A stretch of DNA of 64,000 nucleotides from Casuarius casuarius (taxonomy: Eukaryota; Chordata; Aves; Casuariiformes; Casuariidae): contig PTFA01000278.1 of NCBI GenBank assembly GCA_003342895.1, forward strand, positions 587,420 through 651,419, given 5' to 3'. The notes below the pieces were generated by a model. The model did not search any database, had not been told where the DNA came from, and was given only the letters and a program-made list of their open reading frames with translations. The position numbers and the translations under genes are program-made. Positions 11,401 through 22,201 of the stretch are shown piece by piece; the first letter of the stretch is position 1, and each line of letters begins with the position of its first letter.

Positions 11401-14209
11401 GAAGNAGGGGTTAAGTAGCAGTTCAGCAGAGGTATGATAGAGGTCTGTGGTTCATCACATTCAATGTTGAGGACGCCACACAAAATACCTTCTTATGTCA
11501 GCAAGAGGCAAAGGTGTTCAGAAGATGTGCAAATAATAGTGGAAAGGGGAGGAAATGGAAGCAGGGCTCTTTGGAGTGGTAGGATGGAAGGAAAGCAAGG
11601 ATGAAAACTTCCTGTAGGAGCAGTGCACTGCTAGGGGCAGGACATGAGAGTGAAAGTGTGTGATATGTTCCACCTGTCTGTTTCTCCAAACTGAGCCAAC
11701 ATAACAGGAGCTCCTCTTTTATCTATGTCTCACTCCTGTTTTCCTTTTTTATTCCTATATCTCCCTGCTTGACTGAGAAACAGAAATAAAATGAAAAAGC
11801 TTTCAGCTATTTATCAAAACAGTCTCACTGCCTCCCACGTTCATCTCTCCTAATAGCACAGTAGCTGTGTAGAGGAGTTGGGCAGGTACAAGTCTGTCTT
11901 TAGAAGTTGAACAAAGACTGAATTGTTCAGGATCACATAGGAATTGTTTCCTTTAACCTTCAGAAGGCTGAAATTGGGGTAGAAGCCCTCGGTGAATTAC
12001 ACATGAGAAATGACTTAAAGATACAGGCAAGAGTTGCAACTGATATTGGTGGCATATGTAGTCTAGTAACCGTATTGCAGGGTTAGCATGGAACATGAGA
12101 ACAGAGGGAATGCTAACGCATGGGTGATAGGAGGTTATGGGAATAACATGGTGGAATAGCTGGCAGTCCCTTTAGAGGGCCAAGAAGAGGGGTTGCAGGA
12201 AAAATACTGTCCAGCTTTTTGGTAGAAGTAGTATCAGGGATTGCCAGAAGGCCTTGACAAATTATTTCCCTCAATTTTGACTCTGAAGAAAGCAGCTGTG
12301 ACTAATGACAGTTTCCTTTGTTTGCGTATTTTTTCCTGATATTAGTTAATTCCTATTAGGAGCACTTTTTATTTCATCTTCTCCTGTCAATTGTAGTCAC
12401 CTGGTACTAGAACATTCTCTGTCTAATGTCCCTATTAATTATATTAATGTTTCATTTTCTGACTCTGGGGAGGTTATCTTTTATTTCTGGTGCATTTGCT
12501 TCACTCCATCTAAATTATTTTTGTTTCACAGCTGACTAATTTTTCATCCATAGTCACTTCATCTATTACCAAGTTCTGATACTCTGACACACTGTCTTTT
12601 CTTGTTTGCCTTGGTGTGGTGTTCTCAGTTTTCACTGCAATTTCAATATTAGTTTTCTTGCTTGGTATTCTTTCTTAATTTTGTCTTGTATAATTTCTGC
12701 AACACTATTAAGCTGTGTACTTTCCTTGTATTTTCTTGGTCATCTGCATTCATTTTTCTTTTCCATGTCTGTTGATTGATACCACGTTTCAGTATTTCCC
12801 ATGTCTTGTCAGTAAAATGATCTTTCCTTTTCAAAGATTTAGTCCTATTTCAGAAGTCTTCCTGTTCCCAATTTCAAATCTGTTCCTGTTTAGCTATTGC
12901 TTCTGCATAATCCTTCTGTAAAAATATTTTATTTGCTCTGAAGAAACTAACTTTACAGCCATTTAAATATAGTTCTGTTTTATGCGTGTAAGCACTTATT
13001 CACAGGTAATGACTGCTAAGGTACCTTCTGGAAAGGAAAGAGTTCTTGAAATGCTGTCATAGAAATGCAAAAAGATTGTCATTTGTGCTTCTGAGGGAGG
13101 GAAGAAGTATTATATAGAAGCAATACAGTTTGTCCTTTCCTGAAGTATGGTCCCTTTAGCACAGAGGTTCACAATTTCTTNCCTTTGTTTTCTTCCATCC
13201 TTAGACTTTTATCAAAACAGTTCAGTGGGTCAGTTNTAAATTTACTCACTTTTCTTCCAGAAATCTAGGGTAAGGTAGTTAGCATGTTTCTGAATTATGT
13301 CAGTCTTGTCATTTCTGTACCTGATATTTTTAATATACTATTGCAAGACTATGANTGACTAGGATCTGATGGTCCCTTGCTCCCAATAGTACAACATAAT
13401 ACACAATNCAATGTACCTATTATACATTATAATATACTAAATAATTCATGAGCAACTACTCTGGCCCTTTATAGTTAAGGAGTTCAGCCCCTTTGAAGAN
13501 CTGTAGGAAAGCAATCACCTGTCACAAAAAGCCTTTCCCGTGTATCTTTGTACAATCCGAAAGATAAATGTACCTCTTCTGTCAATACTACAAACCTGGA
13601 AGAAGATACTTCAGTACTCCTGTTTTCTGTTGTCATCTTTTGATAGCATGAGCTCATAGGTAAATCTCAAAAACCTTTTTTCAGGAAAAAAGCTAGGNAA
13701 GGAAGTGGGGAGAAGAGAGAATATATGGAGTTTGTCTGATTTTAAGCAGAGAATGACAGCCAGCTAAGCACTCATAAGTAAACCAACTCACCAATCCTTT
13801 CCTTTGCAGTTTAAAGGTACTATATACAGAAAAGAGAATTAAATATTCCAGCTCTGCTGCACAGCTTCCAGGGAGCCAGGAGATGGTTCCTGGAGGTCAC
13901 TGAGGAGAAGTAGAACAGCAGTAAACTTACTTCTACTGTGCTTTCCCCTTCAGACTAAGTCACATGATTACTGGCCTAGCCCTGCCTTTGAGATGCAGAT
14001 TTTCAGCCCCAGCACTTGTGTATCTTAGCCCTAGCATCCCTAAACAATACAGGAATCTAGGTTTCTCAGATGGTGGTTTGCAAGCACTGCAAATGTGAGG
14101 CTTTGTATGATTTTTATCCCAGATTAAGAGAATGCTTTGTTTCTTTCCAGATATAGTGCGAACATTAAGTAACGCAGAGGAATACCTCGACGATGAAGAC
14201 TCCGATTAG
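5382..14209 (+). CDS. OSTF1: OSTF1, osteoclast-stimulating factor 1 (coding exons 2-10; first exon outside window)
   Basis: OSTF1 is a small cytoplasmic adaptor with an SH3 domain followed by ankyrin repeats; it is known to act indirectly in osteoclast formation and to bind partners such as Src and SMN. Coding blocks are 5382-5428, 6089-6139, 6223-6286, 9419-9472, 9915-10022, 10488-10537, 10640-10718, 11183-11278 and 14151-14209. They total 608 nt in one continuous phase, giving 201 complete residues plus a split Gly codon. The SH3 part shows [13 protein letters not shown], the NWW pair and GLIPSNY; the ankyrin part shows [20 protein letters not shown] and [15 protein letters not shown]; the C-terminus is acidic ([10 protein letters not shown]). 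All introns are GT-AG. With about 11 residues from the unseen first exon the protein would be about 213 residues, against 214 in human as I recall it. Ambiguous bases at 5413, 9950 and 10018 fall in codons for Thr, a probable Arg and a probable His. Identification is secure. Confidence 0.97.
5429..6088 (+). other. OSTF1 intron 2
   Basis: A 660-bp GT-AG intron inside the SH3 coding region. It ends in a long T tract (about 6065-6084) that serves as the polypyrimidine tract of exon 3. Nothing else was recognised. Confidence 0.93.
6089..6139 (+). CDS. OSTF1: OSTF1 coding exon 3 (SH3 RT loop and acidic strand)
   Basis: Seventeen codons, phase 0 at both ends, encode [17 protein letters not shown], the ELxFxxGD segment typical of SH3 domains. 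A long T tract ending in AAAG precedes the exon and the donor is ATG|GTGAGT at 6140. Because it is a multiple of three with phase 0 at both ends, skipping it would keep the frame but destroy the SH3 fold. Confidence 0.96.
6223..6286 (+). CDS. OSTF1: OSTF1 coding exon 4 (end of SH3 domain)
   Basis: The exon encodes [20 protein letters not shown] plus Tyr and the first base of a Val codon. It holds the paired Trp and the Gly-Leu-Ile-Pro-Ser-Asn-Tyr motif that form the proline-peptide binding surface. It is separated from exon 3 by an intron of only 83 bp. The acceptor is CTCTCCAG and the donor ATG|GTAAGT at 6287. It ends in phase 1. Confidence 0.96.
6287..9418 (+). other. OSTF1 intron 4
   Basis: A 3132-bp GT-AG intron separating the SH3 exons from the ankyrin exons. 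The 7609-7968 stretch is open on the + strand but has several ambiguous bases and no recognisable domain. A 12-bp unit is tandemly duplicated at 7976-7999, and a 14-bp palindrome with centre CTATAG lies at 9067-9080. No exon or RNA gene is supported. Confidence 0.9.
9419..9472 (+). CDS. OSTF1: OSTF1 coding exon 5 (linker into ankyrin repeats)
   Basis: The 54-nt exon completes the Val codon and encodes [17 protein letters not shown] plus the first base of a Gly codon. The [10 protein letters not shown] run starts the first ankyrin repeat. The acceptor is CATTTCAG at 9411-9418; the donor GTGAGT starts at 9473. It is phase 1 on both sides. It follows the longest intron fully inside the window (3132 bp). 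Confidence 0.96.
9473..9914 (+). other. OSTF1 intron 5
   Basis: A 442-bp GT-AG intron with phase 1 boundaries. I see nothing else in it. Confidence 0.93.
9915..10022 (+). CDS. OSTF1: OSTF1 coding exon 6 (ankyrin repeats 1-2)
   Basis: The 108-nt exon (phase 1/1) encodes the end of ankyrin repeat 1 ([11 protein letters not shown]) and the start of repeat 2 ([17 protein letters not shown]). It contains the [10 protein letters not shown] variant of the ankyrin TPLHxAAxxG signature. N at 9950 falls in NGA, expected Arg from the family; TGA would be a stop, so the base should be confirmed. N at 10018 falls in CAN (His or Gln, family His). The donor GTATGA at 10023 departs from consensus. Confidence 0.95.
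10023..10487 (+). other. OSTF1 intron 6
   Basis: A 465-bp intron beginning with the non-consensus donor GTATGA. It contains a T-rich tract around 10322-10340. Nothing else was recognised. Confidence 0.93.
10488..10537 (+). CDS. OSTF1: OSTF1 coding exon 7 (ankyrin repeat 2)
   Basis: The 50-nt exon completes an Asp codon and encodes [16 protein letters not shown]. This is the second helix and loop of ankyrin repeat 2. The acceptor is CCCTGTAG; the donor is CAG|GTAGGA at 10538. The following intron is short, 102 bp. Confidence 0.95.
10640..10718 (+). CDS. OSTF1: OSTF1 coding exon 8 (ankyrin repeat 3)
   Basis: The exon encodes [20 protein letters not shown] and then EVLLAK plus the first G of a Gly codon. 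This is the best-formed ankyrin repeat of the protein ([12 protein letters not shown], then IVEVLLAKG). The acceptor is CTCCACAG; the donor GTAAAG begins at 10719. It ends in phase 1. Confidence 0.96.
10719..11182 (+). other. OSTF1 intron 8
   Basis: A 464-bp intron. Two overlapping minus-strand open frames (10811-11056 and 10833-11033) have no family resemblance and read as chance. The 3' splice site before exon 9 has a poor pyrimidine tract. Confidence 0.92.
11183..11278 (+). CDS. OSTF1: OSTF1 coding exon 9 (ankyrin repeat 4)
   Basis: The 96-nt exon (phase 1/1) completes Gly and encodes [20 protein letters not shown], followed by [11 protein letters not shown]. It ends in a lysine-rich stretch. 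The acceptor context ends in GTTATAAAG, with a weak pyrimidine tract compared with the other exons. The donor is CAG|GTATTT. The lysine-rich end, with Ser-Ala before the junction, differs from the human sequence as I recall it, where one more residue is present. Confidence 0.94.
11279..14150 (+). other. OSTF1 intron 9
   Basis: A 2872-bp intron before the last coding exon. Pyrimidine-rich stretches lie near 12480-12910. No extra exon or repeat family was recognised. Confidence 0.92.
14151..14209 (+). CDS. OSTF1: OSTF1 coding exon 10 (acidic C-terminus and stop)
   Basis: The final coding block completes an Asp codon and encodes [18 protein letters not shown], ending in TAG at 14207-14209. The acceptor is a strong TTCTTTCCAG at 14141-14150. 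The acidic end is a hallmark of the family and fixes the gene identity and the frame of the whole chain. Confidence 0.97.
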
Positions 14210-15180
14210 CTTTTTTTTCATTCTGTCTTAAGAACTATAACCTCTGTTGCCTATGTCATTCCCAAATCATATCTTTGCTACTGTAAAAATATCTTAGAGT
14301 ATCTCAGTCTTCCGGTATAGCATATAAATAAGAGTGAAATCATCCTTTCCAAAGGAAGAACCTTCATGTGTGCCAGAAGATGCCGCATTTTAAGTCAGAG
14401 TTCCTTTGGAATCATCGAACAGAGGAAGAGTGGCATCCCCTAAGAGAGGGGCCTTCCCGCTCTTTTCTGTTGAATGGGCAAAGGACAGAGTCTTCCAAAC
14501 CCACAGTCTGCATCTCAGGCCTTCCCAGCAAGTGCCTTGTTTCTCTGGATTACACTCAAACCTAAAGATCCCTCTGGGATAGCAGGACACCATTGTTAGC
14601 ATTACCCATCTCCCTTGGTATAGGTTCCTGTAAGCAGATAAAATAATATTGGCAGAGTCAGTACTAGCTGACAGATGTGAACAGAGATGCTGCTATAGAA
14701 AATGACCACCTTTTGCCCTCATGGAGCCGGAAAGACAACGAAGGGTTTAGGGGGTTTGAATTCCCACCCCTGTTGCCCTCAGTGTATGGGGTAGAATGAC
14801 ATGATCTGTCCCTGGATGTCTTCCCTACTGCTATGGGACCAATCCTGAAATGTTAGCTCAGGTGAAATGCTTNATGAAGTCAATTTTGCTTGAGGAATGT
14901 ACTTAATTTTGGACTCTGACTTNATTATTTTGCTTTTTGAAGTGCATTTATGTTGAAACTATTAGCAGGGAAAGGAAGACAGAATATTTTTCTATTTATC
15001 CTGCCTAAAATTTTTTTTACTGTCTCTTGCTTTTATTTTTTAAGTGTTCTTGTATTTTATCTTAAATTACCTCAAAGCTTAAGTGTTTTTGAAGGAATAG
15101 GGAAGGTGTATATTGAATATACCACAGGTATCTTCAGAAGAGATGTCCTAATCTGAATAAACATTTTAAAAAGGTGTGGT
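14210..15180 (+). other. OSTF1: OSTF1 3' untranslated region
   Basis: The sequence after the TAG stop has no conserved open frame; it runs about 950 nt to the first canonical AATAAA followed by a GU-rich element. Several ATTTA-type AU elements occur toward the end (around 14945-15060). The exact cleavage site is inferred. Confidence 0.75.
15156..15161 (+). terminator. OSTF1: Poly(A) signal AATAAA, likely OSTF1 3' end
   Basis: A canonical AATAAA lies 947 nt after the stop codon. A GU-rich stretch (GGTGTGG at 15173-15179) sits about 12 nt downstream, the normal arrangement for cleavage and polyadenylation. Confidence 0.75.
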
Positions 15181-15192
15181 TTCTTCCCATGA

Positions 15193-15211
15193 ATTAAAGC
15201 TAAAAAATAAA
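15193..15211 (+). terminator. OSTF1: Secondary poly(A) signals (ATTAAA and AATAAA)
   Basis: ATTAAA at 15193-15198 and AATAAA at 15206-15211 follow the first signal within 50 nt. They may give alternative cleavage sites for OSTF1 mRNA. The inference rests on motif and position only. Confidence 0.5.
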
Positions 15212-17405
15212 GCTACTTCTAAGCTTCCTTGCAGAGTTAAAAACCAAGAACTTTGTTCAGATTGCTCAAACTGCAGCCAAAGATTATACTCTATTGAGGG
15301 ATACTCTGCTGGTAAGAGATCTTACAAGTATTTATGTATGTACTCATTTTCAAATTTTATTGTTAACTTCCTTATTAGCAACTTTGACAGATTCAATCCA
15401 ACGATCCTTAGTGTGTGATAATTTAAGGGGGGGGAAATCAGCTGTTGCAAAAAGATGCATGAAAATCACAGTATTTTGGAGAATATGAATGGTATAGACC
15501 CCTCTAACTTACAAAATCTGATCCAGTATATTTTTAGAAGTAGTATTTTTATTATTCTGGAAAGAATTAAAGATAAAGACTTTCAAGTGAACACTTACCA
15601 AAGGCGGCAGTATTGGATTGACTGGAACTGTGCAAGATTGAGGCATTGTACAAATCTGCATCATCTGCAGCTGGTCTCTTCTACTGTTAGGGGCTCAGTC
15701 CTGCAAGAAGAGTTTGAACAGTCGTAACACTTAAAACAGTTTTGAAATGAAGTGTTAATCCTATTGAATGAGTGTTTTGGTCTCATGAAATACTGTGGTC
15801 AGTTGAACAGTGCTATTTTGTTTATTTTGTGTGAACCAAAAATGCAAATTCTAGAGGGGAAGAAAAAAGGCTTTCTTCCAGCTCTCATTAGAACAATTGT
15901 TAAGCATGACTCATGATAGTCGGAGACTGTCCTGCTTCACATTTTGTCGGCCAGTTATTTTTACCACAGCCAGGCCACATGTTATGCTGAATGCTGTTGA
16001 TTAACGTGTAATTTAAGGACTTGTAAGTAGAAGCTAGAGAAGCAAACAGGTTCGTGTGTCTGTTATGGGATTCTCCTTGCATAAAAGGAAGCTCACAGGG
16101 TTAAAATTTTTCAGCCTCACAGGACCTGGAGAGAATGACCCTTCCCCAAAAATGCCATTTTCNCACCAAAATTTGGAGGCAGAGTTTGCATTAATAAATA
16201 ACTCTCATCTGCTGTCTTCTGCTGCCATTGGTTCAATGTCCTACAAGGTAGCTGCAGCTACCAGGTTGTGCAGCTAGTGCTGTAACAGGTTTCTAGGACC
16301 AAAATTACAGTTATTTTTTTCAAAACTTCATTTTTCCTTGTGCAGCTATAAATTCATCTTATGAAATACAAATCACCGTGAAAACAGGCAATAAATGACT
16401 TTCTGTCTAGCAGTTAAGTTTTCATTAAAAAATAGGGCAAAAATCTTATTGCTAGATGGGTTAGAGGTGGAGGGAGACTATGCTGTATCTTAGTTACAAT
16501 AAATAGATATATCTAAATTTAAGAATCTCCAAGGACGGCTAGGTTCAGGTTTGTAATAAGAAAAATATTTTTTAAAAAAGTGGTACAATGGTCTATCGTG
16601 ATACCTCCTAATTGCACTCTTAAGGGTCAGTTTTGCATGCTTCTGGTTGAATTATGTGGGCTTTTCCATGCAGATGCNGCTAAGTTCCAGTTAAAATTTG
16701 GGGACAGAAGTTGTTCTAATTTATTTTGTGCTTTTTCAAATCATAACAATATTTGCTTCATCAAAAATCAAATGCTTAATCCCTCTTTCTAGAAAATATG
16801 TGAATTCTTACACCAATCAGTCCATGTGGGTAATCTTCAAGTTTTACACATTTTTACTAAATTAAAATCTGCCTGTACTGCATTTGGCTCTCAAATGTCC
16901 CATCAGCTGAAATGTAATTTGCTTAAAATAGTTAAGGTCACATTAAATGTTNAAACTCGGTGGCCCATTTTCTGATACACTGTGCAATTTAGACTCCCAC
17001 ACACACTCCACAAATGTTAATTTCTGAAGACAGCGTGGTGTTTCTTGTACTTGAGTTTTGTATCAAAGACCAAAGANTGCTTAAAGTAAATTAGCATGAC
17101 CTTATGATCANTTGAGTTANGTGCTNCTAAGTTGGATGTTTGAGCATGCAGCATACATCACTGAATTAAAGATCTGTTTTTAACCGTTGCCTGCTTCTAA
17201 TGAGGCCATTAAAATGGAACACAGGGATATGGAGCAGAATAGAAAATAACAGGCCATCAATNTGCTACTTCTTGAGACAGACATAAGCTGAAGTTACAAA
17301 AAGTGTTCCAAAGCAATGCTAGCCACACTGCACTTTGATTGGCACAGGAGCAAGAAAGCAGTAAAAAAAGTTTTCAGGACTTGAAACAGTCATCAAAAGA
17401 AATTC

Positions 17406-17435
17406 ATTTGGTATCAAATCAGTTTGATACCAAAT
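17406..17435. repeat. Perfect 13-bp inverted repeat with 4-nt loop
   Basis: The left arm 17406-17418 (ATTTGGTATCAAA) and right arm 17423-17435 are exact reverse complements around the loop TCAG. It could form a cruciform or RNA hairpin, or be a recent local inversion-duplication. No transcript or transposon body around it was recognised. Confidence 0.9.
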
Positions 17436-18240
17436 CATGCATCCTCATTGCCTAAATAGATGAAAATGCAGGAGCTATTTATTTTTTTTAAAGCTACAGT
17501 ATTAAAAAAATGAGATAATAAAAGACTAAAAACAGTACAAAAACAGTTCAGAAAAATATAATCTTACAACATAAGTAAGTGTCAGGGCAGAATTTAGACT
17601 GCTAATGTGTGGAGTTTAGTTTTTGGCAGAGGAACAGTTTTACAAGGTGCCAGTTTACTTGATGCTACTGTTTCCTTAGCTGATAGTTGATGCTGAAGAT
17701 GTGTCCAGTCTACAGCCTCTCCCAGAAGGCTTCGTTATGACTCTGTGCTTCAGACCAAGCTCACCAGTCCTCATTTGGGATGTCTAGGGCAAATCTGAGC
17801 GCATGCCAGAGAACTCTCTTGTAGCGGTATGTTTCTGTGAGCCAGGCTCCAAATGACCCACAAGCAACGTCACTGAATAAGCAATATGGTCCAGGCAACG
17901 TTCACGTCTCAGTGCAGACCACAGAAGTGAGGCAGTTTCCTGTGGTCACGAGCAGCTGCAGAGCATCTTGAAAGCGCTGGGCTCTACAGGTTGGAGACTG
18001 AGGAAGTGTGTTGCAAAGGTAAGGCTGTTTAGACACACTTTCAACATGTGCAGAGCAGCACAGATCTTGGAAGGATGCTAGTGCTAAGCTGTTCCACATG
18101 CATGAAGTTTATGCAACCTGGAAAGGCTTCATGATTTACCCTGCTCCCCTGCTGCAAGGGCAGAACATAGTGATGGGATATAGTTTTTACTGAAACCATC
18201 AAGCACATGTTAGAGAATGGAGATATATATAAAATATTTA

Positions 18241-18272
18241 TGTGTGTGTGTGTGTATATAGATATATATATT
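18241..18272. repeat. (TG)n/(TA)n microsatellite
   Basis: About seven TG units run into TATAGATATATATATT. It is a simple repeat, with A/T-rich flanks from 18221. Confidence 0.9.
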
Positions 18273-21200
18273 ATTGATCCATTTCCCCATTCTGTCTGGA
18301 TGTATTGGGGCAATAGCTTTTATCTGTTCTCTACCAGCACTTGGGAGCATTTTCCTTTAAAGAGATACATAGATTATTTAGAATACGTGAAAAGTGATCT
18401 TTCTTAGCATGAAAATCTGTATTTCCTTTCCCTCCTCTCTGCAAAGACTGACACCAAACTTAAAGAGCTGGGATGAGATTCAGCCTAAAAGAAGTGTGAA
18501 GATTTTACAACACCACAAGCAAATTAGACACTTCACAAAATCATATTTCTGTTTTGAAGGTCTGAAACGAATCTGGAAGCCAGCGAAGATATAGGGGAAA
18601 TGAAGGTCCCCTGTTTTTAAGCTCAGCACAGAATCATTTTTGGTCTCTTGATTTGTGCTGCTTAATATACTATATCTTTGCTAACAGCTTTACTGCAGTC
18701 ACACCTCTGCTTGACTTCATGTCTACAAGGAAATCTCAGACTGAAAATAATCCTTATCCCTCTTTGGAGATGTACAACATAAAATTAAATCCTCAAAATT
18801 TATGTCCAATTTTAATAGGTCTTTCCTGTTCAGCAGACTTTTATAACANAACTAGTTCCACAGTNTTAGTAATTTACCCTGNACTTNTTTATTTATTTAT
18901 TAACAACTTTCNTTTTATCTTCTCATATTATTTCCCTAATGTAGGTACAGTTANGGCACATTTCACATAATCTGAAATTTATGAAATGGTAGTACATTTC
19001 CTTCTCAGTCTATCAATTTTTACTGCTCTACAAAAGTTAATTTATATATCTCCCTAAGATTTCTATTTAAGCTATTTTGCTGGAAAATCCCACAGAGATC
19101 TGATTGATAACCTACTGCCTGGCTCTGGGCTAAAAACAGAAGAGGAACAAAGAAAACAAAGTGTTAGGACTTCATGCAGTTGTACTGAAAGCAACAGTGC
19201 GGTAAACATTGATAATGAAAAAGTTGTGCAAGAGGTAGTTTGAGTAGCAGGCATTGCTTATATGAAAAACTTGCACAGATTGATTAAAGCCCCTGGGCTA
19301 GCACTTACTTTGGTTTTAAGGACTCAGCCTAATCAGAGAAGGTGGCCAATTCAGATATAATGCTGGAAGTACTCGTCTAAAAATGAGGTTCCACATGGAG
19401 TAACAGCAGCAGAGTGCAAAGAACAATCATGGAGTAATCAACATGCTTCCAAATTTCAGCTTGCTAAAAGACTTGAGACTTCTCTCTAGTCAGGCAAAAA
19501 TGATTCAAAAGCATGAACCACTGCAGAGGCTGAACCGTTGCAAATANTTTTTTCATCAGTAGGAAGCTCTCTGAATATTAATGATCCACATTCCAACTGG
19601 TGCTGTAAATGCTTGAATTACTTCAGTAGATATGACAAGATTGTTTTGAAACAAATTAAATGAATTGCAATTGAAAGCTGTTACACAGGAGAAAATAGGT
19701 TGAAAGCCTCTGATGATACTTATGTTTAACAAGGAGTTATTTCCACTGTGTTTTACCCAAAGCCAGGCTATACCAGAAACAGTTTCAGGAAACAGTTTTC
19801 AGGAAAGTTATTTTTACCACTGCATAAAGATTCCAGTCTTACTCATATTATTTTTGAGGAAGCTCCAGTTTAGAGTTATGTTATCATTTTAAGGGCTGTT
19901 AGCTGTTAATTAGCTGAGCTGTGGCTTTAANCTTTTCCTAGTGACACCAGTTGCCTGGAATCTACACCCTGGTGTTCTTTGTATTTCAGACCAGTTAGAA
20001 AAGTGTAAATGAGATTGGATATTCTTGTGCTGGCCTTAATTTTCTTGTTGTTCAAACTGGATGACCTACTGAAGTGAACTGTAGCCCTCTCCTTACCGAA
20101 TCTCCTTCAAAATTAAAGAGATTAAAATACATATATGAACTAAATGTATCTTGAAAGTGAAGAGAAAATAAAAAGTTAAATGAAAACCTACTGCCTGCCA
20201 TATGGGCTTTATAAATCTCATATTTTTNATGACCTGCAGGTTAGTAACTCATATACCTTCCCAGATGTAAAAACATAACAGGGCAGTATGGCATCTTTTT
20301 GCATACACTGTAGAAAGACCAGGTGTGTAAGTACCTGCGCACCAACATAATAGCATTAGTTGAAGGCAACTTGAAATTACTGTCACCTGAGTTTGTTATT
20401 GAAGTGCGTATATATCTATAGCTTGATTTGGGGCTTTCTTAAAATGAAATGATCATTTGTCAAAACTCAGTTTCTGGTTTTCAGGAAGCATTAGCTTTAG
20501 CCTTAATTCCAAAGGGGGAATTTCAAAATCTCGCCTGGAATAGTCCAAAATGTTTTCTGCATGTTTAGGGGGTTTACATGCCCATAACTTCATGGCAGCA
20601 ACAGTGCTGTATAACACGCACTACTCTGGCTGCCATATTGAGTCACAAGTTGAAATATTCTGCTTTTTACGAAGTCTTTAAGAGCTGCTAAGCATTGATC
20701 GATTAGAAGATGGTGTTTAGAAGGTGCTCCAAAGCACTTCCCACTTGTGTTAAAGGCAATTCAACATGGAATCTGAAATNTTACATATAGCTGATTTTCA
20801 TTCTAATATATCAAACTGAGCTTTATTATTTAATCATTTTTATTTTATTTTAAATAACCATATCAAGTGTACTTTGCCAATGATATAAATGATCTTCCTA
20901 TTAGGGTTTAAAAAGCCAAGCTGAATTCTTTCTTTTTCCACTTTCCATGCTAGAAGTAAAAAGCCTGCAGGCCTCATTACAGCCTCTGTGCAGTTGTTTT
21001 CTGTGTTTACTAGGTCCTAATCNTTACTCTGTACAAACAAACTTATTGACTGCACAAAGTAGCTACATAAACAGACTTTGCAAAATGCAGCTGCACGTGT
21101 CAAGCAAATCGAAGCTAGAGCTTTGCCCAGTCTCTCAATTTCTGGTTTGCCAATGCAGCATAAGATAGACTAGAAATATTATTTGCCCATATTTAATAAA

Positions 21201-21356
21201 TGGGCTGGATTTCTTGACTTNAACTCTTCATAATTTCCCTCTATAAAAATGAGAGTTATATTTACATATTAGAGAATGAAGTCTGATTCCAAGAGGAATA
21301 TTCTGATTGGCTTTTGGGATAAAAACACGTGAAAAATTTTCCTGTGCTGAGTCCAG

Positions 21357-21372
21357 CTGCTCAGCTGAGCAG
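21357..21372. repeat. 16-bp perfect palindrome centred on an E-box
   Basis: CTGCTCAGCTGAGCAG reads the same on both strands, with CAGCTG at its centre. It could be a chance palindrome or a bHLH-type binding site; no other evidence distinguishes these. Confidence 0.8.
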
Positions 21373-21971
21373 TTTATTAAACATAATCATCTCAGTTTTC
21401 AAGAATGTCTGTCCTGTGATTGCAGTAAAGCTTGTTGATTTTGATCAAAAAATCCTGACAGTTTGCACAAAGATGTTAACCATTCCTTCAGTAGTTTACT
21501 TCAATTTTTCTGATCAGAGAAATATTGCTTTTGCCTAGTTGACCAGTGTTCCTGGTTCATATTATATGATAATATGAACTAATCTTGTAGTTGTTGCAAA
21601 GCAGGATGTATAACTAAGTGTATTAACAAACACAAGGCTTTNGGGCTCAAAATAGAAGTCTAAACATGATCTGAAGCTAATTCTAGCATTTCTACCACTC
21701 TTTTGAAAGAGCACATTTTCAACTATTTTGCAGTGAGGAAGACTGTTGAGATACTCTGTCATGGAACTACATCCAGAAACCAGGACGAGGCCACACTGGG
21801 AGTGTGAGGGATCCTCTGAAGGAAAATTACCTGATTAAGGATCAAATACTAGATTTTAAGAGATAGGANAAATGGATATATACGCAGACAGCTCTGACTT
21901 CAGTATAGTTTCCCTGATCAAATATTAACATGTGAATTCTACCTTAACATTTCCATCGCTGCAGTGTATTC

Positions 21972-22201
21972 NNNNNNNNNNNNNNNNNNNNNNNNNNNNN
22001 NNNNNNNNNNNNNNNNNNNNNNNNNNNNNNNNNNNNNNNNNNNNNNNNNNNNNNNNNNNNNNNNNNNNNNNNNNNNNNNNNNNNNNNNNNNNNNNNNNNN
22101 NNNNNNNNNNNNNNNNNNNNNNNNNNNNNNNNNNNNNNNNNNNNNNNNNNNNNNNNNNNNNNNNNNNNNNNNNNNNNNNNNNNNNNNNNNNNNNNNNNNN
22201 N
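21972..22201. other. Assembly gap (230 N)
   Basis: A run of unknown bases. Open frames that cross it have no meaning. Its true size may differ from 230. Confidence 0.99.

Larger units (their letters stand above)
15220..21971. other. Intergenic, no gene recognised
   Basis: AT-rich sequence downstream of OSTF1. Open frames are all under about 105 residues and unrecognised. It contains the hairpin at 17406-17435, a TG/TA microsatellite at 18241-18272 and a 16-bp palindrome at 21357-21372. Confidence 0.75.
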
